This document shows positions 11,426 to 20,027 of a DNA stretch of 34,668 nt, one piece after another. Made by a program: the position numbers and the translations under genes. Position 1 is the stretch's first letter; each line of letters begins with the position of its first letter. The notes below the pieces were generated by a model, which was not told the origin of the DNA, did no database searches, and saw only the letters and a program-made list of their open reading frames with translations. Source of the stretch: Clostridiaceae bacterium (lineage in GTDB: Bacteria > Bacillota > Clostridia > DSM-8532); assembly GCA_012518025.1 (NCBI GenBank), contig JAAYTP010000027.1, positions 1 through 34,668 of the forward strand, written 5' to 3'.

Positions 11426-13096
11426 ATGCAATTAACCGGTGCTGACATTCTGCTGGAATGTTTATTGGAACAGGGTGTAGACACCATTTTTGGGTTCCCG
11501 GGGGGAGCAGTATTAAATATCTATGATTCCCTGTATAAATATCGTGAAAAAATCAGGCATTATCTAACCTCCCACGAACAGGGTGCGGCTCATGCCGCAG
11601 ATGGTTATGCCCGGGTTACGGGAAAGGTAGGGGTGTGTCTTGCCACCTCAGGGCCTGGTGCCACCAATCTTGTGACAGGGATTGCCACTGCCTATATGGA
11701 CTCGGTACCCATAGTGGCCATAACAGGGAATGTATCCCTGAGCCTCCTCGGAAAGGACAGCTTTCAGGAAGTGGATATAACGGGCGTTACCATGCCCATC
11801 ACAAAGCATAATTTCATAGTAAAGGATGTCAATGATCTGGCTGACATTGTAAGGCGTGCCTTTTATATTGCCCAGGAGGGAAGACCGGGGCCTGTGCTGA
11901 TCGACATTCCGAAGGATATCACTGCGCAAAAGGCAGAGTATAAACCAGTTGAAAAGCCGGAGATTCCCAGGCGTACCGATAACATATCCGATAAGGCGAT
12001 TAATTATGCCGTGGAATTAATCAGGAACAGTTCAAAACCCCTTATATATGCCGGAGGAGGTGTGATAACCTCCGATGCGTCCCAGGAGCTTCTGGAGTTT
12101 GCAGAAAAGGTCAACGCACCTGTAACCCTCAGTCTGATGGGGATGGGGGGATTTCCTGCAACACATCCCAATTACACTGGTATGATAGGCATGCATGGAA
12201 CCAAGACATCCAATATGGCCGCCACCCAGTGCGATCTGCTCATAGCTGTAGGTGCCCGTTTCAGCGACCGTGTTGTGAGCAAGATGGAGCGCTTTGCGCC
12301 CCACGCACGGATTCTCCACATAGATATTGATGAGGCGGAGGTCAATAAGAATATCCGATCCAGCAGGTACATTATCGGGGATGTGCGTGAGGTGCTGCGC
12401 ACGCTGAATAATAGGATAGAAAGGGTTGAAAGAAAGGAATGGATGTCATTCGTTGAAGAAATGAAGGCACAGTATCCTTTAAGCTATACTGAAGACATCC
12501 TCACACCCCAGTATATTCTTGCGAAGATTTACGAACTGACTGGCGGGGATGCCATCATATCCACAGAGGTAGGTCAGCACCAAATCTGGACAGCCCAGCA
12601 CTATAAGTTTACCAAACCCAGAACCTTTGTTTCTTCCGGTGGCCTTGGAACCATGGGATTCGGCCTGGGAGCCTCTCTGGGAGCTCAAATCGGCGTCCCT
12701 GGCAAGCGGGTGTTCAATATCGCCGGCGACGGGAGTTTCAGGATGAATATGAACGAACTGGCTACGGCGGTGGAATACAATCTTCCAGTTATTGTGGTTA
12801 TCATGAACAATCATGCTCTGGGGATGGTGCGCCAGTGGCAGAATCTGTTCTACGACGGGCGCTACTCCCAGACCACACTGGACAGGAGCACTGATTTTGT
12901 AAAACTGGCTGAGGCATTCGGCGCCGTGGGATATAACTTAACCGAAAAGGCTGATGTGGAAGAAACCATTAAAAAGGCCATGGCACAGAACAGACCCGTG
13001 GTGATTAACTGTGAAATTGACAGGGATCTTAAGGTGTATCCCATAGTTCCTCCGGGAGCCCCCATTGAGGAAGTGATTATGGATATGGGTGATTGA
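11426..13096 (+). CDS. ilvB: Acetolactate synthase large subunit, copy 2
   Basis: GFPGGAVLNIYDSL, HEQGAAHAADGYARVTGKVGVCLATSGPGATNLVTG, GDGSFRMN...MNNHALGMVRQWQNLFYDGRYSQT; canonical AHAS catalytic subunit. Confidence 0.94.
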   Translation: MQLTGADILLECLLEQGVDTIFGFPGGAVLNIYDSLYKYREKIRHYLTSHEQGAAHAADGYARVTGKVGVCLATSGPGATNLVTGIATAYMDSVPIVAITGNVSLSLLGKDSFQEVDITGVTMPITKHNFIVKDVNDLADIVRRAFYIAQEGRPGPVLIDIPKDITAQKAEYKPVEKPEIPRRTDNISDKAINYAVELIRNSSKPLIYAGGGVITSDASQELLEFAEKVNAPVTLSLMGMGGFPATHPNYTGMIGMHGTKTSNMAATQCDLLIAVGARFSDRVVSKMERFAPHARILHIDIDEAEVNKNIRSSRYIIGDVREVLRTLNNRIERVERKEWMSFVEEMKAQYPLSYTEDILTPQYILAKIYELTGGDAIISTEVGQHQIWTAQHYKFTKPRTFVSSGGLGTMGFGLGASLGAQIGVPGKRVFNIAGDGSFRMNMNELATAVEYNLPVIVVIMNNHALGMVRQWQNLFYDGRYSQTTLDRSTDFVKLAEAFGAVGYNLTEKADVEETIKKAMAQNRPVVINCEIDRDLKVYPIVPPGAPIEEVIMDMGD

Positions 13097-13115
13097 TACT
13101 CAGATGCGATTATAA

Positions 13116-13139
13116 GGCCATCTTCCAGCGGAGATGGCC
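13116..13139 (+). terminator. Possible operon-end hairpin
   Basis: GGCCATCT-TCCAGCGG-AGATGGCC perfect 8-bp stem 20 nt after the ilvB2 stop; downstream sequence is AT-rich but has no real T-run. Confidence 0.5.
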
Positions 13140-13377
13140 ATACTTATATTTAATACCCGGATGAATTGCCGGATAAAACTGTAAGTGAAAGAGAATGTTA
13201 TATATACGTCCAATAATATATTTGGATGAGACTTAATTCTTTATAGCAATGATGATGGTTTTATGTTAAAATTCTATTGGCTTTTTACTAATAAATAATC
13301 AGAAGCCATGCAGCCACCAAGTTTTTGTGGCTGAGTATAGCTGAGTATAATAATGAGTATCCGGGGGAAACAAGACC

Positions 13378-15090
13378 ATGTGGAAGATTATTCTTGACGC
13401 ATTGCCAAGCCTTTTAGGCGGACTTGCTCTCTTTATTTTCGGTATGAACTATATGGGTGAGGGTCTTCAAAAGGCAGCCGGCGAAAAAATGCGTCATATT
13501 CTGAAAATCCTTACCAAAAACCCTTTCATGGGTATACTTGTGGGAATGCTTGTGACAACCGTCATCCAGAGCAGTAGCGCTACAACTGTAATGGTGGTCG
13601 GTTTTGTCAGCGCCGGCCTCATGAGCCTGAACCAGGCCATAGGAGTTATCCTGGGAGCTCATATCGGTACCACCATTACGGCTTGGCTTGTTTCCATCAA
13701 GATCACCGATTATGCTTTTCATATTCTGGCCATTGGCTTTGTAATCTATTTCTTCTTTAAAACTCCCAGAATTAAATATCTCGGACAGGTACTCTTCGGA
13801 TTCGGTGTGCTCTTTGCAGGTTTGAACATTATGAGCGCTGCGATGAAACCATTGGCAGGAAGTGTAGAAATACAGAATCTAATGGCAAGTGTCAGTGATA
13901 ACAGAATCTTGGGCGTAACTGTTGGAGCACTTGTTACTGGTATCGTTCAGAGCAGCAGTGCAGTTATAGCAGTAATACAGAAACTGGCGATCACAACAAC
14001 GCCCGAAGGACTGCCTCTTATAGGGATCACCGCAGCAATACCACTGGTTTTGGGCAGCAACATAGGTACAACCGTAACAGCAATGCTGGCCTCTGTTGGA
14101 GCGAGCCTTAATGGCAAGCGGGCTGCATTTGTCCATGTCATTACCAATACTGTTGGTACGGTAGTATTCCTTTTCTTTGTCCCACAGGCAGCCTGGGTTA
14201 TCACGCAGTTCATGGGGGATCCGATCCCTGCTGGAAGCATGGACGTAGCCATCGCCAACTTCCATACCTTTTTTAATGTGGTGAATACGGCCATAATGCT
14301 CCCGCTTATACCTTTATTGGAGAAGATTGTTACCAGAGTATATAAGGGAGACGAGCTTGTGCCCGAAACCTCTCTTTCCAATATTGATTCCAAGGTTTTC
14401 AGTACACCATCCATCGCCATGAACCTGGCGGTTAATGAGCTCAAACAGATGAGCAAATTCATCCAGACCATGGTGGGTAAAGCCAGGGAGTCCATTATTA
14501 ATATGGATGTATCGGCTGTAGAGGAAACCCTTAAGCTGGAGGACATCATCGATATGATGAAGCGTGAGGTGGTGGACTTTCTTTCCAAAATCCTGTCCCG
14601 AAGCCTTACACCGCGCCAGTCAATACGTCTGACAGGGTTGATGCGTATCGCCCATGATATTGAGAAGGTGGGTGATCACTGCAAGGATATCAGTGAAATA
14701 GCCATGAATATGATCAACTCCAAGACCAGGTTCTCAGGATCGGCAATCAACGAGATCAATGATGCCTTCGGGCATATTGAAAAGATCACGACGGAAATGA
14801 GGAAGGCCTTTGAGGAAGGAGATATGGAGGCTGCCAGAAATGTCCTCAGGCTGGAAGAGCAGTTTGACGAACGGGAAGAACTTTTAAGAGAAAGGCATAT
14901 CGAACGCCTTAACAGGGGCGAGTGCAAACCAATGGCAGCCATCAACTTTCTTGAACTGATTCACTATATTGAGCGTATTACTGACAACTGCAAGAACGTT
15001 GCGGAGGCGGTTATGGACGACATCAGCCGGAAGCTTTTCAGTGATGCAGATCAAAAACCGCTTCCTGTGACTCCGGTGACAAATAAATAA
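13378..15090 (+). CDS. Na+/phosphate cotransporter (NptA/PNaS family) with C-terminal PhoU-like domain
   Basis: Duplicated QSSSA motifs (VIQSSSATTVMVVGFVSAG and IVQSSSAVIAV), GANIGTT/GSNIGTTVTA-like repeats, multiple TM segments, PhoU-like helical C-terminus. Confidence 0.92.
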   Translation: MWKIILDALPSLLGGLALFIFGMNYMGEGLQKAAGEKMRHILKILTKNPFMGILVGMLVTTVIQSSSATTVMVVGFVSAGLMSLNQAIGVILGAHIGTTITAWLVSIKITDYAFHILAIGFVIYFFFKTPRIKYLGQVLFGFGVLFAGLNIMSAAMKPLAGSVEIQNLMASVSDNRILGVTVGALVTGIVQSSSAVIAVIQKLAITTTPEGLPLIGITAAIPLVLGSNIGTTVTAMLASVGASLNGKRAAFVHVITNTVGTVVFLFFVPQAAWVITQFMGDPIPAGSMDVAIANFHTFFNVVNTAIMLPLIPLLEKIVTRVYKGDELVPETSLSNIDSKVFSTPSIAMNLAVNELKQMSKFIQTMVGKARESIINMDVSAVEETLKLEDIIDMMKREVVDFLSKILSRSLTPRQSIRLTGLMRIAHDIEKVGDHCKDISEIAMNMINSKTRFSGSAINEINDAFGHIEKITTEMRKAFEEGDMEAARNVLRLEEQFDEREELLRERHIERLNRGECKPMAAINFLELIHYIERITDNCKNVAEAVMDDISRKLFSDADQKPLPVTPVTNK

Positions 15091-15105
15091 GCATGATAAA
15101 CTGGG

Positions 15106-15125
15106 GGGTGACCGTAAGGTCACCC
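15106..15125 (+). terminator. Possible hairpin terminator after the Na/Pi cotransporter
   Basis: GGGTGACC-GTAA-GGTCACCC perfect 8-bp stem; only a short TT follows. Confidence 0.4.
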
Positions 15126-15259
15126 TTAAAAAAGCATTCAGGAAAAAACAGTAATTCTGATCATCGCTATGACAAGTATATATAATCCGTCTTACATGCA
15201 AGAAAGAATCTATAAAATAGATAAAGCATATGTTTTACTAAATTTGTGGAGGTAAAGAT

Positions 15260-16609
15260 ATGGGAAGAATATTTGAAACCGATGGAGTAAGGGGCGTCGC
15301 CAATACAGAACTAACCTGTGATTTGGCCTTCAAGCTTGGCAGGGCGGGTGCGTTTGTATTATCGGGCGAAAACGCTAAAATGCCCAAAATCCTTGTGGGC
15401 AAGGATACCCGGCGCTCAGGTGATATGCTGGAAAGCGCATTGGTGGCTGGTATCTGCTCCGCCGGTGCCCAGGCAATTCTTGCTGGTGTCATCCCCACCC
15501 CCGCAGTGGCTTGTCTTGTACGAAAATATGGCTGTGATGCAGGAGTTGTCATCTCGGCCTCTCACAATCCAGCCGAGTTTAACGGTATCAAGTTCTTCAA
15601 CTCGGAGGGCTATAAACTGCTGGATGAGATTGAGGAAAGAATAGAACGTATAATACTGGACGATCCTGAGGAGATTCCCAACCCCGTTGGTGACCAGGTT
15701 GGTACAGTACATACAATAGAGTCGGCTGCTGAAGATTATGTGGATCATGCCATTCAAACCATTAAAACCGATTTATCAGGACTGAGGGTTGCTTTGGACT
15801 GTGCCAATGGAGCTTCCAGCATTACATCTCCCACAGCGATACGCAGACTGGGTGCCGAAGTGCTGGTCATCAGCAATCAGCCTGATGGTATGAATATAAA
15901 CAGGGATTGCGGCTCAACACACCTGGACATGATTAGAAAGTTCACCGTGGAGAACCGATGCCATATTGGTCTGGCCTTTGATGGTGATGCGGACAGGGTT
16001 CTGGCCGTTGATGAGAAGGGGCGGCTGGTGGACGGCGACCATATAATGGCTATCATAGGGCTGGATCTTAAAAATAAGGGACTTTTAGCCCACAATACCA
16101 TTGTGGCCACGGTCATGAGCAATATGGGCTTTGACGAAATGGCAAGGAATAATGGGCTTAATATTATAAAGGCTCCTGTGGGTGATCGCTATGTTCTGGA
16201 GAAGATGCTGGAGGGGGGCTTTGTCCTCGGAGGTGAGCAATCGGGGCATGTGATCATGACTGAGCATAACACTACCGGGGATGGACTTATTACAGCTCTC
16301 ATGCTGCTCTCAGTTCTCAAGGACTCGGGTAAGAGTTTATCCGAGCTGAATTCAGTTATGAAGGACTACCCCCAGGTTCTCAGGAATGCCAGGGTCTGCA
16401 ACAGCAAAAAATATAGCTACAGGGAAGATCCCATCATTGAAGAGCATTGCAGCCGGCTGGAGCAGGCCTTCCATGGCGAGGGTAGAGTACTTATCCGCCC
16501 ATCGGGAACCGAACCGCTGGTAAGGGTCATGATTGAAGGAAAGGATCAGGATTACATAACTGAAAAGGCTGAGGAACTGGTAAGGATCATAGAGGAGCGT
16601 TTGGGATAA
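15260..16609 (+). CDS. glmM: Phosphoglucosamine mutase
   Basis: MGRIFETDGVRGVANTELT, VISASHNPAEFNGIKFF (active-site Ser), AFDGDADRVLAVDEKG, RPSGTEPLVRVMIEG. GGAGG ribosome-binding site upstream. Confidence 0.96.
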   Translation: MGRIFETDGVRGVANTELTCDLAFKLGRAGAFVLSGENAKMPKILVGKDTRRSGDMLESALVAGICSAGAQAILAGVIPTPAVACLVRKYGCDAGVVISASHNPAEFNGIKFFNSEGYKLLDEIEERIERIILDDPEEIPNPVGDQVGTVHTIESAAEDYVDHAIQTIKTDLSGLRVALDCANGASSITSPTAIRRLGAEVLVISNQPDGMNINRDCGSTHLDMIRKFTVENRCHIGLAFDGDADRVLAVDEKGRLVDGDHIMAIIGLDLKNKGLLAHNTIVATVMSNMGFDEMARNNGLNIIKAPVGDRYVLEKMLEGGFVLGGEQSGHVIMTEHNTTGDGLITALMLLSVLKDSGKSLSELNSVMKDYPQVLRNARVCNSKKYSYREDPIIEEHCSRLEQAFHGEGRVLIRPSGTEPLVRVMIEGKDQDYITEKAEELVRIIEERLG

Positions 16610-16672
16610 GCTTTATCGGAGGGTGTAGCAACACTTGAACATCAGGACGCAATATATGCTGACAAGTAAAAG

Positions 16673-16697
16673 GGGAACCGGATAAATACCGGTTCCC
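16673..16697 (-). terminator. Hairpin between convergent glmM and nagB
   Basis: GGGAACCGG-ATAAATA-CCGGTTCCC perfect 9-bp stem; on the minus strand it is followed by CTTTTAC, giving a short U-tract for nagB. Confidence 0.65.
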
Positions 16698-16713
16698 TAT
16701 GTATAAGCCCCCT

Positions 16714-17535
16714 TTAATAGCTGGGATGGAAGGCGTTATTCAGGTTCTCTCTGTGCATATAGTGTTCTGTGTTTTTAAGTTCCGAGGAGGCCTCCCTGTC
16801 AAGCACCACGGTGATCCCGCCGCTAAATAGCTGGATTGCGGAGGCGGTGATCTGGGAGGTTACAGGCCCTTCAAGTGCCTTTGCAATCACGGTTGCTTTT
16901 TTCTTTCCATTGGCCATCATCAGAATGTTTCTGGCTTCCAGGATGGTTCCAACCCCCATGGTAATGGCATAGTGGGGCATTTGATCTCTGGCAATGCCGG
17001 CCTTTTTATAAAAACTCTCATAGTTGTCATCAAGGGTTTGCTTTGTCAGAGCCTCAACCCGTGTTCTGGATGCCAAAGATGATCCGGGTTCGTTAAAGGC
17101 CCAATGACCATCGCAGCCTATTCCCAACAACTGCAGGTCTATACCGCCAACCTTATTTATCTGCTCTTCGTATGCTCTGCAGAACTCATCCGGATCTTCA
17201 GCCATCCCGTCGGGAAGAAAAATGTTTTCCTTTTTAATATTTACATGCTTGAAAAACTCCTCATACATAAACCGGCCGTAGCTTTGGTCCATTTCATAGG
17301 GCATTGTCATATCCGGCCCAACGCCAAGATATTCGTCAAGATTAAAGGTTCTGACCCGGGAAAAATCCAGGCCTTCTTCCCTATGCATTCTTGCGAGTTC
17401 CCGGTATGCACCCACTGGTGTACTGCCGGTGGCCAGCCCCAAAACGCAATCGGGCTTTTCCCTGATCATGGAAGCGATCACTTCTGCTGCGTACTTGCTC
17501 ATTTCTTCATATGTATCTCTGATAATGATATTCAT
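16714..17535 (-). CDS. nagB: Glucosamine-6-phosphate deaminase
   Basis: MNIIIRDTYEEMSKYAAEVIASMI, LGLATGSTPVGAYREL, FNLDEYLGV, LLGIGCDGHWAFNEPGSSL, ITMGVGTILEARNILMMANGKKKA. Confidence 0.95.
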   Translation of the reverse strand: MNIIIRDTYEEMSKYAAEVIASMIREKPDCVLGLATGSTPVGAYRELARMHREEGLDFSRVRTFNLDEYLGVGPDMTMPYEMDQSYGRFMYEEFFKHVNIKKENIFLPDGMAEDPDEFCRAYEEQINKVGGIDLQLLGIGCDGHWAFNEPGSSLASRTRVEALTKQTLDDNYESFYKKAGIARDQMPHYAITMGVGTILEARNILMMANGKKKATVIAKALEGPVTSQITASAIQLFSGGITVVLDREASSELKNTEHYMHRENLNNAFHPSY

Positions 17536-17586
17536 GACTATGCTCCTTTGCCTGCAAGAGGTTCTTGCAATATAACTGCTAATACA

Positions 17587-17616
17587 ATAATAAAAACTAT
17601 TCTATACATATGTCAA
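17587..17616 (-). promoter_or_regulatory. Probable sigma-A promoter of nagB
   Basis: Minus strand TTGACA (17611-17616), 18-nt spacer, TATTAT (17587-17592). Confidence 0.65.
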
Positions 17617-17631
17617 TCAGAACTTTCTGCA

Positions 17632-17703
17632 TAATCAATTGGTTGAGTATTATTCTGAAAATAATTGTTTTATTCCTCCAATATGTGGTATTAATCAATT
17701 GGT
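17632..17703. repeat. 12-bp direct repeat TAATCAATTGGT, two copies exactly 60 bp apart
   Basis: Copies at 17632-17643 and 17692-17703, each with a near-palindromic AATCAATTGGTT-type core, upstream of the nagB promoter. Confidence 0.6.
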
Positions 17704-17725
17704 CCCTACTGGGAGTTTTGTTTTT

Positions 17726-17755
17726 GCCCTCTTGTCTATATGAGGGCCTTTTTTT
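17726..17755 (+). terminator. Strong intrinsic terminator on the plus strand with no plus-strand CDS just upstream
   Basis: GCCCTC (17726-17731), 10-nt loop, GAGGGC (17742-17747), then CTTTTTTT. Confidence 0.75.
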
Positions 17756-17783
17756 GCGCTGAATTCTGAGACGAAGGATCTGT

Positions 17784-17810
17784 ATATTATCTGGGAAACA
17801 GTCATACTGT
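17784..17810 (+). promoter_or_regulatory. Candidate sigma-E-type sporulation promoter for ytrHI
   Basis: ATA (17784-17786), 16-nt spacer, CATACTGT (17803-17810), resembling the Bacillus sigma-E consensus ATA-N16-18-CATACAnT. Confidence 0.4.
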
Positions 17811-17842
17811 ATAAGAGACAGACATGCCAGGGGGGTGCAGCA

Positions 17843-18181
17843 TTGCCATCCTTCTTTACCAGTGTCGTACATAATTTCTTCGTTGCCTTCGGCGTCGTAA
17901 TCGGAGCCAGTGTTTTTGCAGGAATCAGCGCTATTCTGACTAATCAGCCACCTCTTGAAGCCATGATGGACATTGCCGGTTCCATAAAAATATGGGCCAT
18001 GGCCATTGCACTTGGTGACACCTTTTCCTCCTTCAAGGTTATTGAGAAGGGTATCTTCCAGGGCGAATTCCTGTCAATCATAAAGCAGGGCATTCATGTA
18101 GTCACAGCGCTGCTGGGCGCCAACGCAGCCTATGGTTATATCAGGCTCATCCAAAGGTTCGGTGCCTTATGGGGGGAATAA
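17843..18181 (+). CDS. ytrH: YtrH-like sporulation membrane protein
   Basis: FFVAFGVVIGASVFAGISAILTNQPPLEAMMDIAGSIKIWAMAIALGDTFSSFKVIEKGIFQGE; TTG start behind a GGGGGG SD; followed by a ytrI-like gene. Confidence 0.8.
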   Translation: MPSFFTSVVHNFFVAFGVVIGASVFAGISAILTNQPPLEAMMDIAGSIKIWAMAIALGDTFSSFKVIEKGIFQGEFLSIIKQGIHVVTALLGANAAYGYIRLIQRFGALWGE

Positions 18182-18636
18182 GGACAAAAAAGCCAGCGAT
18201 AATCATTGGTTTCTATACCGGCGTCATAACCGGGGTTCTGATAGGCCTGGCGGTTATGACTACAATTGTCAGTTACCGCCTGGAAAACTTTCATAGGATG
18301 AATGCCTATCTGGAAAGTGTTATCACTGAGAAGAACGCACAGCTGGAGCAACTGGAGAAATCGGTAAACAAGGGCAAATACATTGTCAAATCAATTGATG
18401 TTGTGTTCCTGTGCGATTATGAAGGGGTTGACATCCTTCTGTTTGAAACCGAACTGAAGAAGAAATATAATGCGCTGCTCGGCAAGGAGGTCAAAACCCT
18501 TGACGCTGAAATGATAGCCGAGGTGGCAGACAAGCGTATCTTTCGTCTGGATAACGGCCAATATCAGCTCTTTGTCAAAAAACTCATCCTGGCAGAGAAC
18601 CTTAAGATATGGGTTGAGATCCATCCCCTTGGATAA
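18169..18636 (+). CDS. ytrI: YtrI-like sporulation membrane protein
   Basis: Single N-terminal TM segment and coiled coil, immediately after and overlapping ytrH by 13 nt in another frame; assigned largely by synteny. Confidence 0.6.
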   Translation: MGGIRTKKPAIIIGFYTGVITGVLIGLAVMTTIVSYRLENFHRMNAYLESVITEKNAQLEQLEKSVNKGKYIVKSIDVVFLCDYEGVDILLFETELKKKYNALLGKEVKTLDAEMIAEVADKRIFRLDNGQYQLFVKKLILAENLKIWVEIHPLG

Positions 18637-18640
18637 GTCC

Positions 18641-19846
18641 TCATGCCTTGGAGTCGAAATAGCGGGTCAGCTGCTCAGCCAGGCTTCGGATAAAGTTCTG
18701 GCCTGCACTGGATGAGGTGGATTGGGTGAAGGCTACCAGAATGAAGGGGCGCTTGCAATAGATGATGCCCGCATCGTTATATACTCCCAGATGTGAATTG
18801 GTACCGGTTTTGTGAGCGATTTCATAATCCCGGTTTACCCTTGAAACTCCTGCAGGAATGCGTGTGCTGTAGATATTGCCTATGAGAGCCTTGTTCAATG
18901 TTTCCATATAGATGTCGTTTTCCCGGTTGATATAGATGTTGTAGAGGATCAGCCCGGTATCGCGGGGTGTAATCCGGGCACAGCGCTTGACAGTGCCATA
19001 CTTTTTCAGGTTGTTTTCCCTGCTGTAGCCTATCGCCCCCGACATCTCTCCATATATCCTGCTCTTATGTATTCCAAGGCGGTTCAGTACCTCATTGGAT
19101 TTCTGGTTCCCTATGAGCCTCAGGGCGGCATTGGAATAATTGTTGTCGCTATAGCTTATCATGTCCCTGATCATTCTAAGCAGCTTGAACCTTCTGCCTG
19201 TAACAGAATCATAATAGACTTCATCCACGTTTAACTCACCCCGGCGCATCATATCGCAGAGGATGTATCCCTGAAAAAGCTTGATGACAGAGGCGCTGTT
19301 GAAGTAGCCTTCCTCCATGTTATCATAGGGATCGATCCGGGTGAGGTTTTCATTAACACCGCATGAATAGTTGTTTACAAGATCCAGGACAAATACACCA
19401 TATACTGTTTTGATGCCCGAAGATCGCTCAGCCTGGTCTATGATCGCCAACACTTCGTTTTTAAACACTGTGTATTCCCAGATGCACATATCCGGAGAGG
19501 GGAAGCTGTCGGCAATGACTACCTGTTCCTCATCCTGGACTTCTTCCACAGACGTTTTGCCGTCATCATTTTGGGATGCTGGCGGATCATTCTCCTCCTG
19601 TTCTGAGGAGGATTCTTCCGGTAATGGCGACAACGCCCCGGCGACGGTTTTATCGGGCTGTTCCTCTGGTGCAGGGGATGCTGATTTATCCGATGGTGCC
19701 GGGTTTGCTTCCACATGAACCTGAGGGGTTGTTTCTGTGGTTTCCATAGTTGCTGGAACGGTATTCCAGGGAATGCCTGAACTTCCCGTTATGGGCAGAA
19801 CAATTAGAGTTAGGAGGATGATGACAAGGATGATTCTCGATGGCAT
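18641..19846 (-). CDS. Secreted or membrane-anchored serine hydrolase, class A beta-lactamase/PBP-like fold, second paralogue
   Basis: SVIK, SDNN and HKTGTN motifs; long near-identical blocks with 228-1442 (EGYFNSASVIKLFQGYIL, GEMSGAIGYS, KRCARITPRD); Ser/Glu/Pro-rich linker. Confidence 0.82.
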   Translation of the reverse strand: MPSRIILVIILLTLIVLPITGSSGIPWNTVPATMETTETTPQVHVEANPAPSDKSASPAPEEQPDKTVAGALSPLPEESSSEQEENDPPASQNDDGKTSVEEVQDEEQVVIADSFPSPDMCIWEYTVFKNEVLAIIDQAERSSGIKTVYGVFVLDLVNNYSCGVNENLTRIDPYDNMEEGYFNSASVIKLFQGYILCDMMRRGELNVDEVYYDSVTGRRFKLLRMIRDMISYSDNNYSNAALRLIGNQKSNEVLNRLGIHKSRIYGEMSGAIGYSRENNLKKYGTVKRCARITPRDTGLILYNIYINRENDIYMETLNKALIGNIYSTRIPAGVSRVNRDYEIAHKTGTNSHLGVYNDAGIIYCKRPFILVAFTQSTSSSAGQNFIRSLAEQLTRYFDSKA

Positions 19847-20027
19847 GAACGGTTAATGCTCCGGAGTTTTTGTCCACTAAATCAATATATGGGCATGGAA
19901 CGATAATTATCCTGATTTGCCTGCTGCACATTGGTTGTACATGCTCAGAAATGGTGGTATCATTAAAGCTGATAAACCGCCGTGCTTAAAACGCTGAAAG
20001 ATAAGGAATTACGTTGGTTAACAAAGG

